A DNA stretch of 64,000 nucleotides from UKL13-3 sp040387195 (GTDB lineage: Bacteria; Bacteroidota; Bacteroidia; UKL13-3). The position numbers were made by a program, and so were the translations under genes. The DNA lies in assembly GCA_040387195.1 (NCBI GenBank), contig JAZKEF010000016.1:1-64000 (forward strand), in the 5' to 3' direction. Within the stretch, counting starts at the first letter, position 1. Each line of letters opens with the position of its first letter. The notes below the pieces were generated by a model that was not told where the DNA came from, did not search any database, and worked only from the letters and a program-made list of their open reading frames with translations. Shown piece after piece: positions 9,562 to 18,500 of this stretch.

Positions 9562-9936
9562 ATGAAAACTTTCATAACATTTCTGATGCTTATCGGACTT
9601 CCACTATTGGGCATGGCTCAAAAGGGAATGAAAACAATGGATGGCGGAGCTTACGATCCCAAACAGCAACGAAACGAAATTAAGCAGGACGAGGTTCCGA
9701 CTGTTTATTATAAGAGCACAACAGTTCCCGTGCAACAAACCACCGGACAAACATATGATTCTGATCAGTTAACCCGCATGGCCCGCAAGGACATTAACAG
9801 TTTGGCGGGAACGGTTGCCGGAGTTGAAACCCGGGGAGGTGAAGTTCCCAATATCCGCAATGCAGGATCGGAAGGAACTGCCTATTTTGTAGATGGTGTC
9901 CGTGTATATGGGTCATTACCCATCCTCACTAAATAA
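9562..9936 (+). CDS. Small secreted protein consisting of a TonB-receptor plug-like domain only
   Basis: 124 aa. The signal peptide ends at GMAQ (residue ~19). A linker is followed by a segment read as a TonB-dependent receptor plug: LTRMARKDINSLAGTVAGVE, then NIRNAGSEGTAYFVDGVRVYG, with the FVDGVRV pattern typical of plug domains of SusC-like receptors. No carboxypeptidase-like domain or barrel follows; the frame ends just after this motif and a terminator is close behind. There is no sign of a frameshifted barrel downstream. It could be a stand-alone plug protein or a long-lived remnant. Confidence 0.7.
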   Translation: MKTFITFLMLIGLPLLGMAQKGMKTMDGGAYDPKQQRNEIKQDEVPTVYYKSTTVPVQQTTGQTYDSDQLTRMARKDINSLAGTVAGVETRGGEVPNIRNAGSEGTAYFVDGVRVYGSLPILTK

Positions 9937-9976
9937 TTGGTATTCCTAGAAATTACGGCATTCAGCCATTCTCTCT

Positions 9977-10017
9977 GAAAGGCCTTGTAGCTAAGCGGCT
10001 GCAAGGCTTTTTTTTTG
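9977..10017 (+). terminator. Rho-independent terminator
   Basis: GCCTTG/CAAGGC arms with an inner AGC/GCT pairing are followed by nine T. It ends the plug-only gene. Confidence 0.8.
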
Positions 10018-10108
10018 ATTCCCTTATTTTTCATATTTTGCACGACTTGCCTTTTTGGAATTGCGTTCATGTTTTCAGTTTCAAGATGCCGGGATATATT
10101 ATTCATAC

Positions 10109-11782
10109 ATGAAAAAATTAGTACTACTCATTGCCGTATTTTGTATTTACCACAATCTGGTGTTGGCGCAGGTTACCGAAGAGCCAAAGGATGAAAAGGG
10201 TGAGTTTTCGGGAAACTTTCAAACCAATAACCAGTTCTACATGCGCGATGACCGTATCGGGGCATCCACCACACAATACCTTCGTGAGAAATCATCCACC
10301 GATGCGTGGTTGTTTATGAGCTATAAATTTAAAGGCTTCAATTTTGCCTTGCGTTATGATGCATTCAATAATACACCGTTGTTTAATCCGCAGGCTGCAT
10401 ACTCCAATCAGGGGATCGGCTTTTGGCAGGTGAGCAAGGATATTGATAAGATTAATATTACCGTAGGGTATATTTATGACCAGTTTGGTTCGGGTATGAC
10501 ATTCCGCTCCTATGAAGACCGGAATATCGGGATTGATTTTGCCATTCAGGGAGCGCGTGTCATTTACAATATGAGTGAAAATACACGCTTCAAGGCATTC
10601 ACCGGAAAACAAAAATACCGTTTTGATACACGTGAGCCTATTATTAAGGGAGTGAATGCCGAGCACCGTTTGGCGTTGACCGAAACCATCACATCCGATC
10701 TGGGAGCTTCCGTTGTGAACCGTACCCTCGATCAGGCTACCATGAATTCGGTTACCTCAACCATCAACAGTTATCCGCTTGAGCAACGTTTTGATCCTAC
10801 CTATAATGTATACGCATTTCAGCTATACAATACCTTAAATTTTGGAAACTTCTCCTGGATGGTGGAGTATGATTATAAAACAAGTGAAGCCATCATGGAT
10901 TTGAACAATAAACTCATCAAAGCGGACGGGCATATTTACCATACCAGTTTATCATATTCGAGTAAAGGAGTTGGTATCAATGCGCAATTCAAACGCATTG
11001 AAAAGTTCCCTTTAAGGGTATCACCTCTTGAGATTGCTCCGGTACCGAATAATGCACCGGTTAATTACCTGCCATCCATCACCCGTCAAAACACCTATCG
11101 TTTGCTGGCCCGTTACAATTCCGTGGTGCAGGAGCTCGGGGAAAATGCGATGCAACTGGAGGTAACCCTCAAGCCAAGTAAAAAAACACAGGTAAACATC
11201 AACACATCATTGGTTACAACACTTAAAGGAGTGGATTTTAAAACAGCTTCTTTTACATATGATACAACCACAAGGCTATTCAGAGAGGTCTATATCGATG
11301 TGCAGCATAAATTCAATAAAACATTTAAGGCAATGATTGGAATTCAATCCATCGGGTACAACCAGGCAACTTACGAGTTAAAGGCCTTTGCTCCATTTGT
11401 GGAGGCGATTACACCCTTCGGAGAAATGACCTACAAGTTAACGCCAACCCGATCGTTGCGTTTTGAGTGGCAGTATATGCATACCAAGCAGGATTTGGGT
11501 AGCTTTGTAAATGGGTTGCTTGAGTATAATGTAGCACCGCACTGGAGTTTTTCGGCAGGTGATATGCTCAACTTTCAGCATGGTTCGGTGAATGCACCGG
11601 CTGCGGGAGAAACGTTTGAGTTGGTACACTACTTTAATTTATTTGCGGCATATACATATAAAGCATCGCGCTTTTCAGCGGGATTCCTGAAACAACCTCA
11701 GGGAGTAAACTGTACAGGTGGAGTTTGTCGTGTTGAACCGGCATTTAGCGGAGCACGTCTGAGCTTGACCACTAATTTCTAA
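10109..11782 (+). CDS. DUF6029 family outer-membrane beta-barrel protein
   Basis: 557 aa from the ATG at 10109, which starts a clear signal peptide (MKKLVLLIAVFCIYHNLVLA). An in-frame TTG at 10055 would only add an untypical leader. The mature protein is rich in alternating aromatic and polar beta-strands (FNFALRYDAFNN, ASRFSAGFLKQPQ) and ends with LSLTTNF, a C-terminal aromatic typical of barrels. It resembles DUF6029 proteins, which occur beside Omp28-type lipoproteins. The Omp28-like gene starts 20 bp downstream. The transported or bound substrate is unknown. Confidence 0.75.
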   Translation: MKKLVLLIAVFCIYHNLVLAQVTEEPKDEKGEFSGNFQTNNQFYMRDDRIGASTTQYLREKSSTDAWLFMSYKFKGFNFALRYDAFNNTPLFNPQAAYSNQGIGFWQVSKDIDKINITVGYIYDQFGSGMTFRSYEDRNIGIDFAIQGARVIYNMSENTRFKAFTGKQKYRFDTREPIIKGVNAEHRLALTETITSDLGASVVNRTLDQATMNSVTSTINSYPLEQRFDPTYNVYAFQLYNTLNFGNFSWMVEYDYKTSEAIMDLNNKLIKADGHIYHTSLSYSSKGVGINAQFKRIEKFPLRVSPLEIAPVPNNAPVNYLPSITRQNTYRLLARYNSVVQELGENAMQLEVTLKPSKKTQVNINTSLVTTLKGVDFKTASFTYDTTTRLFREVYIDVQHKFNKTFKAMIGIQSIGYNQATYELKAFAPFVEAITPFGEMTYKLTPTRSLRFEWQYMHTKQDLGSFVNGLLEYNVAPHWSFSAGDMLNFQHGSVNAPAAGETFELVHYFNLFAAYTYKASRFSAGFLKQPQGVNCTGGVCRVEPAFSGARLSLTTNF

Positions 11783-11802
11783 TATTGATCAATCAAACAG
11801 AA

Positions 11803-12732
11803 ATGAAACATTCATTTATCATAAGCATCGCTGCCCTCTTTATAGTGCTGGCAGCATGCAAAGAAGAAGCTCCTTACATTAACTATACCCCCGATACAGT
11901 AACATACGAAACCACCTATGTGGATATGGCTAATGTGCCCACGCCCCAACTGCGTGAAGTATTGGTTGAGGATATTTCGGGTGTACGTTGTGTAAACTGT
12001 CCGGATGCGGCTGTTATTGTAAAGGGACTGAAAGCCAACTTTCCGGGAAGGGTAAATTCCATTACCATTTACCCGAATACACCATCCCTCAACTCGCTTA
12101 CCTTACCGGTAAACAAACCCGAAAAAGGTTTTGTGAGTAAATATGATTTACGTACCGATGCAGGCGGACAAATGCTCGCCTTTTTGGGTACACCAAACTC
12201 ATTGCCGAACGGATATGTGAACCGTAAATTATATGCAGGGAAAACAGACCGGTTTATCGACAGAACAGAGTGGGCTGATAAGGTAACTTCGGAGAAAGAC
12301 TCCGTACCTCCGGTAAATATTTATGTTACCGAAACATCTTATGGAACAGATGGCAAATTAAATGTAACGCTGGAGTTGAAATTTACATCAGACCTCACTG
12401 GAGATTATAATATATCAATGGCGTTGATTCAGGATAGTATCATTGATGTACAGGAAACAACGGACCCGAATATCGGAGCGACATATATAGCTGACTACCC
12501 GCACATGCATGTATTGCGCAAAATGTTTACGTCAAACCTTGGAGACAAAATCAATACACCTACCACAACATTGGTACGAGGACGTGTAGTCACAAAACGT
12601 TATTCAATTGACGTATTGCCTGAAACATTCCGCGCCCCATTTGACAAAAAACACCTTGCGGTACTGGCCTTTGTGCACAGGGGTAGCGACAATGTGGTAA
12701 TCCATTCAAAAGAATTTGAAGTAGCCGAATAG
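11803..12732 (+). CDS. Omp28-related outer-membrane lipoprotein
   Basis: 309 aa from the ATG at 11803. The leader ends in the lipobox LAAC, with Cys as the lipidation site. The mature part begins with a thioredoxin-like segment, VLVEDISGVRCVNCPDAAVI, holding a CxxC (CVNC), as in Omp28-related proteins of Bacteroidota. These are surface-exposed lipoproteins with a thioredoxin-like N-terminal half and a beta-sandwich C-terminal half; their substrates are unknown. The stop codon TAG overlaps the GTG of the next gene (TAGTG), so translation is coupled. Confidence 0.85.
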   Translation: MKHSFIISIAALFIVLAACKEEAPYINYTPDTVTYETTYVDMANVPTPQLREVLVEDISGVRCVNCPDAAVIVKGLKANFPGRVNSITIYPNTPSLNSLTLPVNKPEKGFVSKYDLRTDAGGQMLAFLGTPNSLPNGYVNRKLYAGKTDRFIDRTEWADKVTSEKDSVPPVNIYVTETSYGTDGKLNVTLELKFTSDLTGDYNISMALIQDSIIDVQETTDPNIGATYIADYPHMHVLRKMFTSNLGDKINTPTTTLVRGRVVTKRYSIDVLPETFRAPFDKKHLAVLAFVHRGSDNVVIHSKEFEVAE

Positions 12733-13310
12733 TGAACAGGATTTGGGTATTGTTAATTGTGCTGTTGGTTGGTTGCAATGCGTCCGGTGAATACCAGAAA
12801 AAGGTAGCAGCAGCACAAGCCGAAAAAAATGCGTCCTTCTTTAATCCGGATCACTCACCTCTTGATACCGCTGAAATTCGCCTGTTTAAAGGACTTCAAT
12901 TTTTTGCACCCAACGAACAATTTAAGGTAGAGGCTGTCATAACATGGCTGCCGCAAATAGGTTATATCAATATGCCCCAAACAGGTGGTGATGTAGTTGA
13001 GTATATGCAAACCGCTGTACTCGATTTTTCCATAGAGGGTAAACAGTTTCAATTGCCCGCCTACCAAACGGAAGAGATGAAACGCAACCACACGTTGTTT
13101 ATTCCCTTCACGGATCAAACCAGCGGCAAGGAAACATACAACGGAGGCCGCTATATTGATTTGCCTTACAACGACCACCACAGAGAAGTGTTACTTGATT
13201 TTAACTACAGTTATATTCCATACTGCGCCCACACACCCAGGTATTCATGCCCCAAAGTCCCTAAAGAAAATCACATCGATATTGCCGTAACTGCCGGGGA
13301 AAAGTTGTGA
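12732..13310 (+). CDS. DUF1684 family lipoprotein
   Basis: 192 aa starting at a GTG that overlaps the preceding stop by one base. The lipobox LLVGC gives a lipidated Cys. The C-terminal half shows the DUF1684 signature: FIPFTDQTSGKETYNGGRY, then LDFNYSYIPYCAHTPRYSCP and PKENHIDIAVTAGEK, with two conserved Cys. DUF1684 proteins are widespread but have no settled function. Overlap with the Omp28-like gene puts it in one operon with DUF6029 and Omp28. Confidence 0.85.
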   Translation: MNRIWVLLIVLLVGCNASGEYQKKVAAAQAEKNASFFNPDHSPLDTAEIRLFKGLQFFAPNEQFKVEAVITWLPQIGYINMPQTGGDVVEYMQTAVLDFSIEGKQFQLPAYQTEEMKRNHTLFIPFTDQTSGKETYNGGRYIDLPYNDHHREVLLDFNYSYIPYCAHTPRYSCPKVPKENHIDIAVTAGEKL

Positions 13311-13319
13311 GAAAATGCC

Positions 13320-13385
13320 TGCCACGATTCAGCGTGGTGCAGATGAGATGATTTGAAGATGCTTGCCACGATTTAGCGTGGTGCA
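13320..13385. repeat. Two direct copies of a small hairpin repeat
   Basis: Two near-identical units, TGCCACGATT(C/T)AGCGTGGTGCA, lie ~43 bp apart. Each forms a CCACG/CGTGG stem. They sit between a + strand and a - strand gene that converge, and are probably REP-like elements that also act as weak terminators. Confidence 0.7.
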
Positions 13386-13427
13386 AATGCAACAACTATC
13401 CAGCCAACGGCAGGAGCCAACAGCCAC

Positions 13428-14780
13428 TTACCCTTTCTTCTTAATCACATAATAAACCGGAATGCCCAGCAATACAATTCCCAATCCCGGGTAGGTATAA
13501 TCAGGTTTGTAAAGCAGCAGGTTGATGCAAATGAAGGACGCAAGTAAAATATAAAAAGCAGGCAAGTATGGATAGGCAAATACCTTGTATGGTCTTGGAG
13601 CATCAGGGAGTTTGGCGCGCAGGATAAAGATACCGGCTACGGTGAGTACATAAAAAATAAGTACGGCAAATACCACATAATCCAATAAATCACCATACGA
13701 ACCGGAGAGGGTAAGGATGCTGGTCCACACAGCCTGAATGATGAGTGCAAATTGCGGGGAGTCATTTTTATTGAGTGAGCCTGCCTGTTTAAAAAACAAT
13801 CCATCTTTAGCCATGGCATAATACACCCGCGAACCCGAAAGCGTTAATCCATTGATACAGCCGAACGTTGAAATCATAATTAAAGCAGCCATAATATACA
13901 TACCGGCATCGCCAAAAACAGTTTGCAGCATTACGGTTCCCACCCTGTCGTTTTCGGCATGCTGGATGGCATCAAATGAAAGCACCTGCAGATACACCCA
14001 GTTGATGAATACATAAATGGCAAGCACAATGCCTGTTCCCATTACCAATGATAATGGGAGGTTACGTTCCGGTTTATCAATTTCGCTACCGGTAAAGGTT
14101 ACGTTGTTCCATGCATCGGATGAAAAAATAGAACCTACCAGCGCCACACAAAAAATACCCCAATACGAATAGGAAGATGCGGCTGCAGGGATGCTGTAAT
14201 CCTGAACTTGTGTTTCATGAGTGAAGGCAAAATACAATCCGGCACCAATCATAAACACGATAGCGCCTATTTTGGTAAACGTAAATACATTTTGCAAAAA
14301 TGCTCCGCTCTTTACATTGCGGAAATTGGAAAAGGTAAGCAGCCACACAATGGCAATGGCAAGCAGTTGTTGTGTTTGTACAGCAAACGAACCAATTGTA
14401 AACACAACATGCTCCGGAGAAATGATCGGGAAAAACACACCCGAGAATTTAGCAAAGGCAACAGCAACAGCTGCAATGGTTCCTGTTTGAATTACGGTGA
14501 ACAATGTCCAGCCATATAAAAAGCCAAACATCGGATTATAGGCTTCCCTCAGGTATACATATTGTCCGCCTGCTTTGGGCATCATGGCAGCCAACTCGCC
14601 ATAGCTGAGTGCTGCAAACAGGGTAAGTACAGCAGTAACCACCCATGCAAGCAACAGCATTAAGGGGGAACCCAGGTCGCGGCTCATGGCGGCAGGGACA
14701 ATAAAAATACCTGAACCAATCATGGAACCCATAATGAGCATGGTACAATCAAGGAGGGAAAGTTTTTTGGATGCTTGCAT
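13428..14780 (-). CDS. APC family amino acid permease
   Basis: About 450 aa from the ATG at 14780; an in-frame GTG at 14795 would add five residues. Twelve or so hydrophobic helices are visible. The first contains the family motif MIGSGIFIVPAA, in which TM1 is unwound for substrate binding, and later segments include GSEIDKPERNLPLSL, typical of APC-superfamily amino acid or polyamine transporters. The C-terminus RPYKVFAYPYLPAFYIL resembles LAT/YfnA-type transporters. Substrate specificity cannot be inferred. The gene stands alone. Confidence 0.9.
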   Translation of the reverse strand: MQASKKLSLLDCTMLIMGSMIGSGIFIVPAAMSRDLGSPLMLLLAWVVTAVLTLFAALSYGELAAMMPKAGGQYVYLREAYNPMFGFLYGWTLFTVIQTGTIAAVAVAFAKFSGVFFPIISPEHVVFTIGSFAVQTQQLLAIAIVWLLTFSNFRNVKSGAFLQNVFTFTKIGAIVFMIGAGLYFAFTHETQVQDYSIPAAASSYSYWGIFCVALVGSIFSSDAWNNVTFTGSEIDKPERNLPLSLVMGTGIVLAIYVFINWVYLQVLSFDAIQHAENDRVGTVMLQTVFGDAGMYIMAALIMISTFGCINGLTLSGSRVYYAMAKDGLFFKQAGSLNKNDSPQFALIIQAVWTSILTLSGSYGDLLDYVVFAVLIFYVLTVAGIFILRAKLPDAPRPYKVFAYPYLPAFYILLASFICINLLLYKPDYTYPGLGIVLLGIPVYYVIKKKG

Positions 14781-14874
14781 GGAGGCAATATACACGATTT
14801 TGTAAAAAGCCTGTGCGGTAAGGAAAGCTGTATATTGCAGCCCCTGTTATCCATCATCGTTTACCGGGAAAAAA

Positions 14875-15312
14875 GTGAAACCAAAACACGTTGCCGGTAA
14901 CCAGGTAGGTATTCCTGAGTCAGATTATTTATATGTACAACAATCGCAACTGCCCGATTCGGGGAGAGGGTTGTTTACAGCTGTTACCTTATTTAAGGAT
15001 GAAGAGATAACGGTATTCAGAGGAGAGGTGATTACCGAAACACAAATTGCAGAACGGGTATCAGCCAAACAGGATCAATATTTTATCAGCCTGCTCAACG
15101 GGCGCATATTGGATTGCTACCATACCGAATGTTTTGCAAAGTATGCCAACGATGCATCAGGTTCTGTGCCTTCCGGATTTACCAACAACGCCAAAATCAT
15201 CATCAATGAAAAGAATGAAGTATGCCTGGTTGCTGTAAAAAAAATCCGTGCAGGTGAAGAGATTTTTTGCGGATACGGGAAAAGGTATTGGGCGAAACAT
15301 GTCATCAGTTGA
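14875..15312 (+). CDS. SET domain protein (putative protein-lysine methyltransferase)
   Basis: 145 aa from a GTG start. The whole protein is one compact SET domain. SGRGLFT (res 29-35) corresponds to the SET-I GxG S-adenosylmethionine-binding loop. FAKYANDASG and FTNNAKI occupy the place of the NHxxxPN pseudoknot, with Asn in NNAK. GEEIFCGYGKRYW (128-140) holds the catalytic Tyr134 in the GxxY position. Stand-alone SET proteins occur in scattered bacteria and methylate unknown lysines. It lacks pre-SET and post-SET zinc motifs. The gene is isolated, next to a broken regulator. Confidence 0.8.
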   Translation: MKPKHVAGNQVGIPESDYLYVQQSQLPDSGRGLFTAVTLFKDEEITVFRGEVITETQIAERVSAKQDQYFISLLNGRILDCYHTECFAKYANDASGSVPSGFTNNAKIIINEKNEVCLVAVKKIRAGEEIFCGYGKRYWAKHVIS

Positions 15313-15359
15313 AATCTTCTTGTCAAGTAATAACAAAATTGAAATTTAATAATACTTAC

Positions 15360-15515
15360 TTAGAATTTGAAAGGGATCAATTCTGATATTCTATAGAGCC
15401 CCCTCTCTATCTTAGAGTATTGCGGTTGTTTAATTCCTAATGGATCTGCTAATTCTTCTTACTTTCTGTCCATTTTAAGGCGTTGCTGTCTTAATTTTTG
15501 TCCAAGGGTTTTCAT
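15360..15515 (-). pseudogene. XRE-type helix-turn-helix regulator with an in-frame stop
   Basis: On the - strand, from ATG at 15515, the frame reads MKTLGQKLRQQRLKMDRK, then TAA, then EELADPLGIKQPQYSKIERG and a short tail to TAA at 15360: 52 codons in one unbroken frame. The pattern ...QEELADxLGIxQxxYSKIERG is the classic XRE/Cro HTH. The TAA stands where Gln (CAA) is expected, so one C-to-T change explains the break. No other copy is visible nearby. The protein would be a bare DNA-binding domain, like regulators of toxin-antitoxin or small mobile units, but no partner gene remains. Confidence 0.7.
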
Positions 15516-15599
15516 AGGTTAATATTATCCTAATAATTATATTTTACAACTATCAATGGTTAAAAAACATAGATTTGTTATAGCTTAATAAACAAATCT

Positions 15600-18500
15600 A
15601 TGAAACAAAAAATTCTTATTGCACTGATTACTTGGTTGTTTTCAGTATGTGCCTTTGCGCAAACAAGTGGTGGTTATTTGTACGTTAAACCGACCTCAAT
15701 GCAAACGTTTCCCATGTGTGATACTTGTTTTTTAACTAATAATGCTGGGGTCAATAGTTTATTCGTTTTGTTTGGAGTTCATTCATATAAAAAGGCCTTC
15801 CCTGGGACCACGAGTTCAAAGCTCAAAGACCTTTATAGAATACAAATTACAGGTAATTTAAAAGCATTTGATTCCATTTTAAAAACATTAAATTATTTCG
15901 AAAAGATTGAACGGGGATCTATTTATGGCTCATCCCTTGGTGATTCACGACAAAGTCAATTGCTCAAAGTTCATACAACTCCTACATATCCTCCTAGTTG
16001 TAGTTCCCCCGATCCTAAGACTAACGATCCTGCTTATGTATATGCAAATGATCTCGTTTTGCAAATGTCTAATGCTTATTGTGCTTGGACAATAACAAAA
16101 GGTAATCCCAATGTTCAAATTGCCGTTATTGATGAGCCAATCCATCCATACCATGATGATTTTAAGGATTTAAGTGGTAACTATAAAGTTACTAATAAAA
16201 CGCCTATCACATTGCCAAATGATGATAGCCATGGAGTCAGGGTTACCAGTGTTATTTGCGCACAATCTAATAACTCAAGACATGTTGGGTCAATTGGATA
16301 CAATTTAAAAGTTAATCATTATGGATATGAACGGGATGACGAGATTCTTCCACTTATATGGCAAGCTTATCTTGATGGGAATAAGGTTTTCAACTTCAGT
16401 TTAGATCTTGTCGGTACTACAGGAAGTTCAGAAATAACTCCAACAGAAAAGGAAATGTTTGCTGAGATGATAAGGAATGGGTGCACATTTGTTGCCGCGG
16501 GGGGGAATGAAAATGATCCAGCTCAAAATGGGATTTGGGACTTGCCTGGATTTATCATTGTTGGCGGAGTTGGACCTGATAATAACCACTCTACTCCCTC
16601 AACTAATGGAATCAAGACTGCTAATCACGAGGGTATTGATTTATGTGCTCTAGCCAATAATGTTACAGCCTTAGATATTCATAATGGAACATATGGGATT
16701 GCCGATTTCTGGGGTACATCTGCAGCAACTCCTCAGGTGACAGCTACTGTTGGTTTAATGTTGTCTGTAAATCCATGTTTACGTCCAGAAGAAATTGAGA
16801 CAATTCTAAAATCTACAACAGATCCTATTGCAGACGCAAATTTATACCCTGGAACAATCGGTACAGGAAGGCTTAATACATACAGAGCTGTGCTTAGAGC
16901 CCAAAACTGGGGAAATGAAAATCTTGTGATTAATTCAGGTGAAGTGAAGAATATTGAATCAATGGAGTATTATAAATATATTACTGTAAATGCAGGAGGT
17001 ATTCTAAATATTAATAATACCACATTGTTTATAGCAGAAAATGGCAGAATAAGTATTGATGTTGGAGGGCGGATAAATGTTAATTATTCAACCATTAAAG
17101 CACGTGAACCATATCCTGGGTGTGAATTTCCACGCTACAAATGGGATGGCATTGCTGTTGCTGGAAATAAGTTAGCTGACCAATCACCGATTACTAACCA
17201 AGGTTACATTTTTGTTAATCACTCGACCATTCAAGATGCAAACACCGCGATTTCAACCTATTTAATTGATATTCCAACAGGGAATATAATATGGTCAAAA
17301 GCAGGAGGGGGAATTGTAAAAACAGTAAATGCTACGTTTAAAAGCAACGGAAGGCATATTGAATTCTATAGTTATCAGAGGACCAAAGGCGTTGGGAATA
17401 TTTCCAGCTTCATAGAAACATCGTTCGAATTTGAGGGTAGCATTGATGTTGCTTCAGGCAACAAACCTTATTACATGATAACAGCTTGGGGGGTTAACGG
17501 AGTTACATTTTCTGGATGTACGTTCTCTAATACAAACGGAAGTGTTGATGCAGAAAAATATGGATTTGATAGAGGGATAGGCATTCTTGCTTTAGATGCA
17601 TCTTTACTAATTCAAGAAAAGAAAAATACGGTTGATTGTAGTGTAATAAAAAACGGAAGTTTCTTTGATCTGTCGACAGGAATTCAAATCACAGGTAGTC
17701 CGTCAACAACTTTTGCACATAGGGTCAAGAAACAAACATTTAATAGCACCGACAGGTCCATATGGTTGTCAAGCGGCCTAGGGACATCAATAGATCATAA
17801 TGTGATTGATCTTGCTGTCCCAATCAACTATTATAATCGTTTAAAAAGTAAAAATGACTTAAGCTATAAAACTGGAATAATCGGAGTGTATGCGCCAAAA
17901 TCCGCGGGATATAAAATTGAGCAAAACGATATCTTAAATATAGGGACAAAAACAACAGGCCAAGTTGTTGTTGGATTTGTAGCAGATAACAGTGATTTGG
18001 GAGGGGGAGGAGGAAGCTTTAGGCTAAATAATGTTGACAATGCAAATATTGCAACTCAAACCCAAAACAATAATGATAAAACCCTCATTTCATGTAATAC
18101 ATTTAAGAATACCAATTTCGCACTACATTTAAACCCACTAAGTCCATTAGGCCGTAGCCCATTTTTTTCTGAATGTGTTAATATTTACGGTCAAACTCGC
18201 GATTACGGAAATGCATTTATTTCAAACAATTTAGATGCATTGCATGGGATTTCAAGCGGATCAAATTTCTACAAAACCTATGTAGTACTTACTGCATTAG
18301 GTAATAACCCAATAACATCCAACCATGTGGCATTAAAGAAGTGCCTTCACTTAAATCCTGGGTATGTTGGAAGTCTTAATTGTGACCCACTAGACGAACT
18401 TAAGGAGCCTTGTAATCGAGTTGGTTCTGTTTCTCTTGGAGATTACAAGACCAAATATTTCTTAGGAAAGCAAGCTTATCAAGATGTATTTGATCGAATT

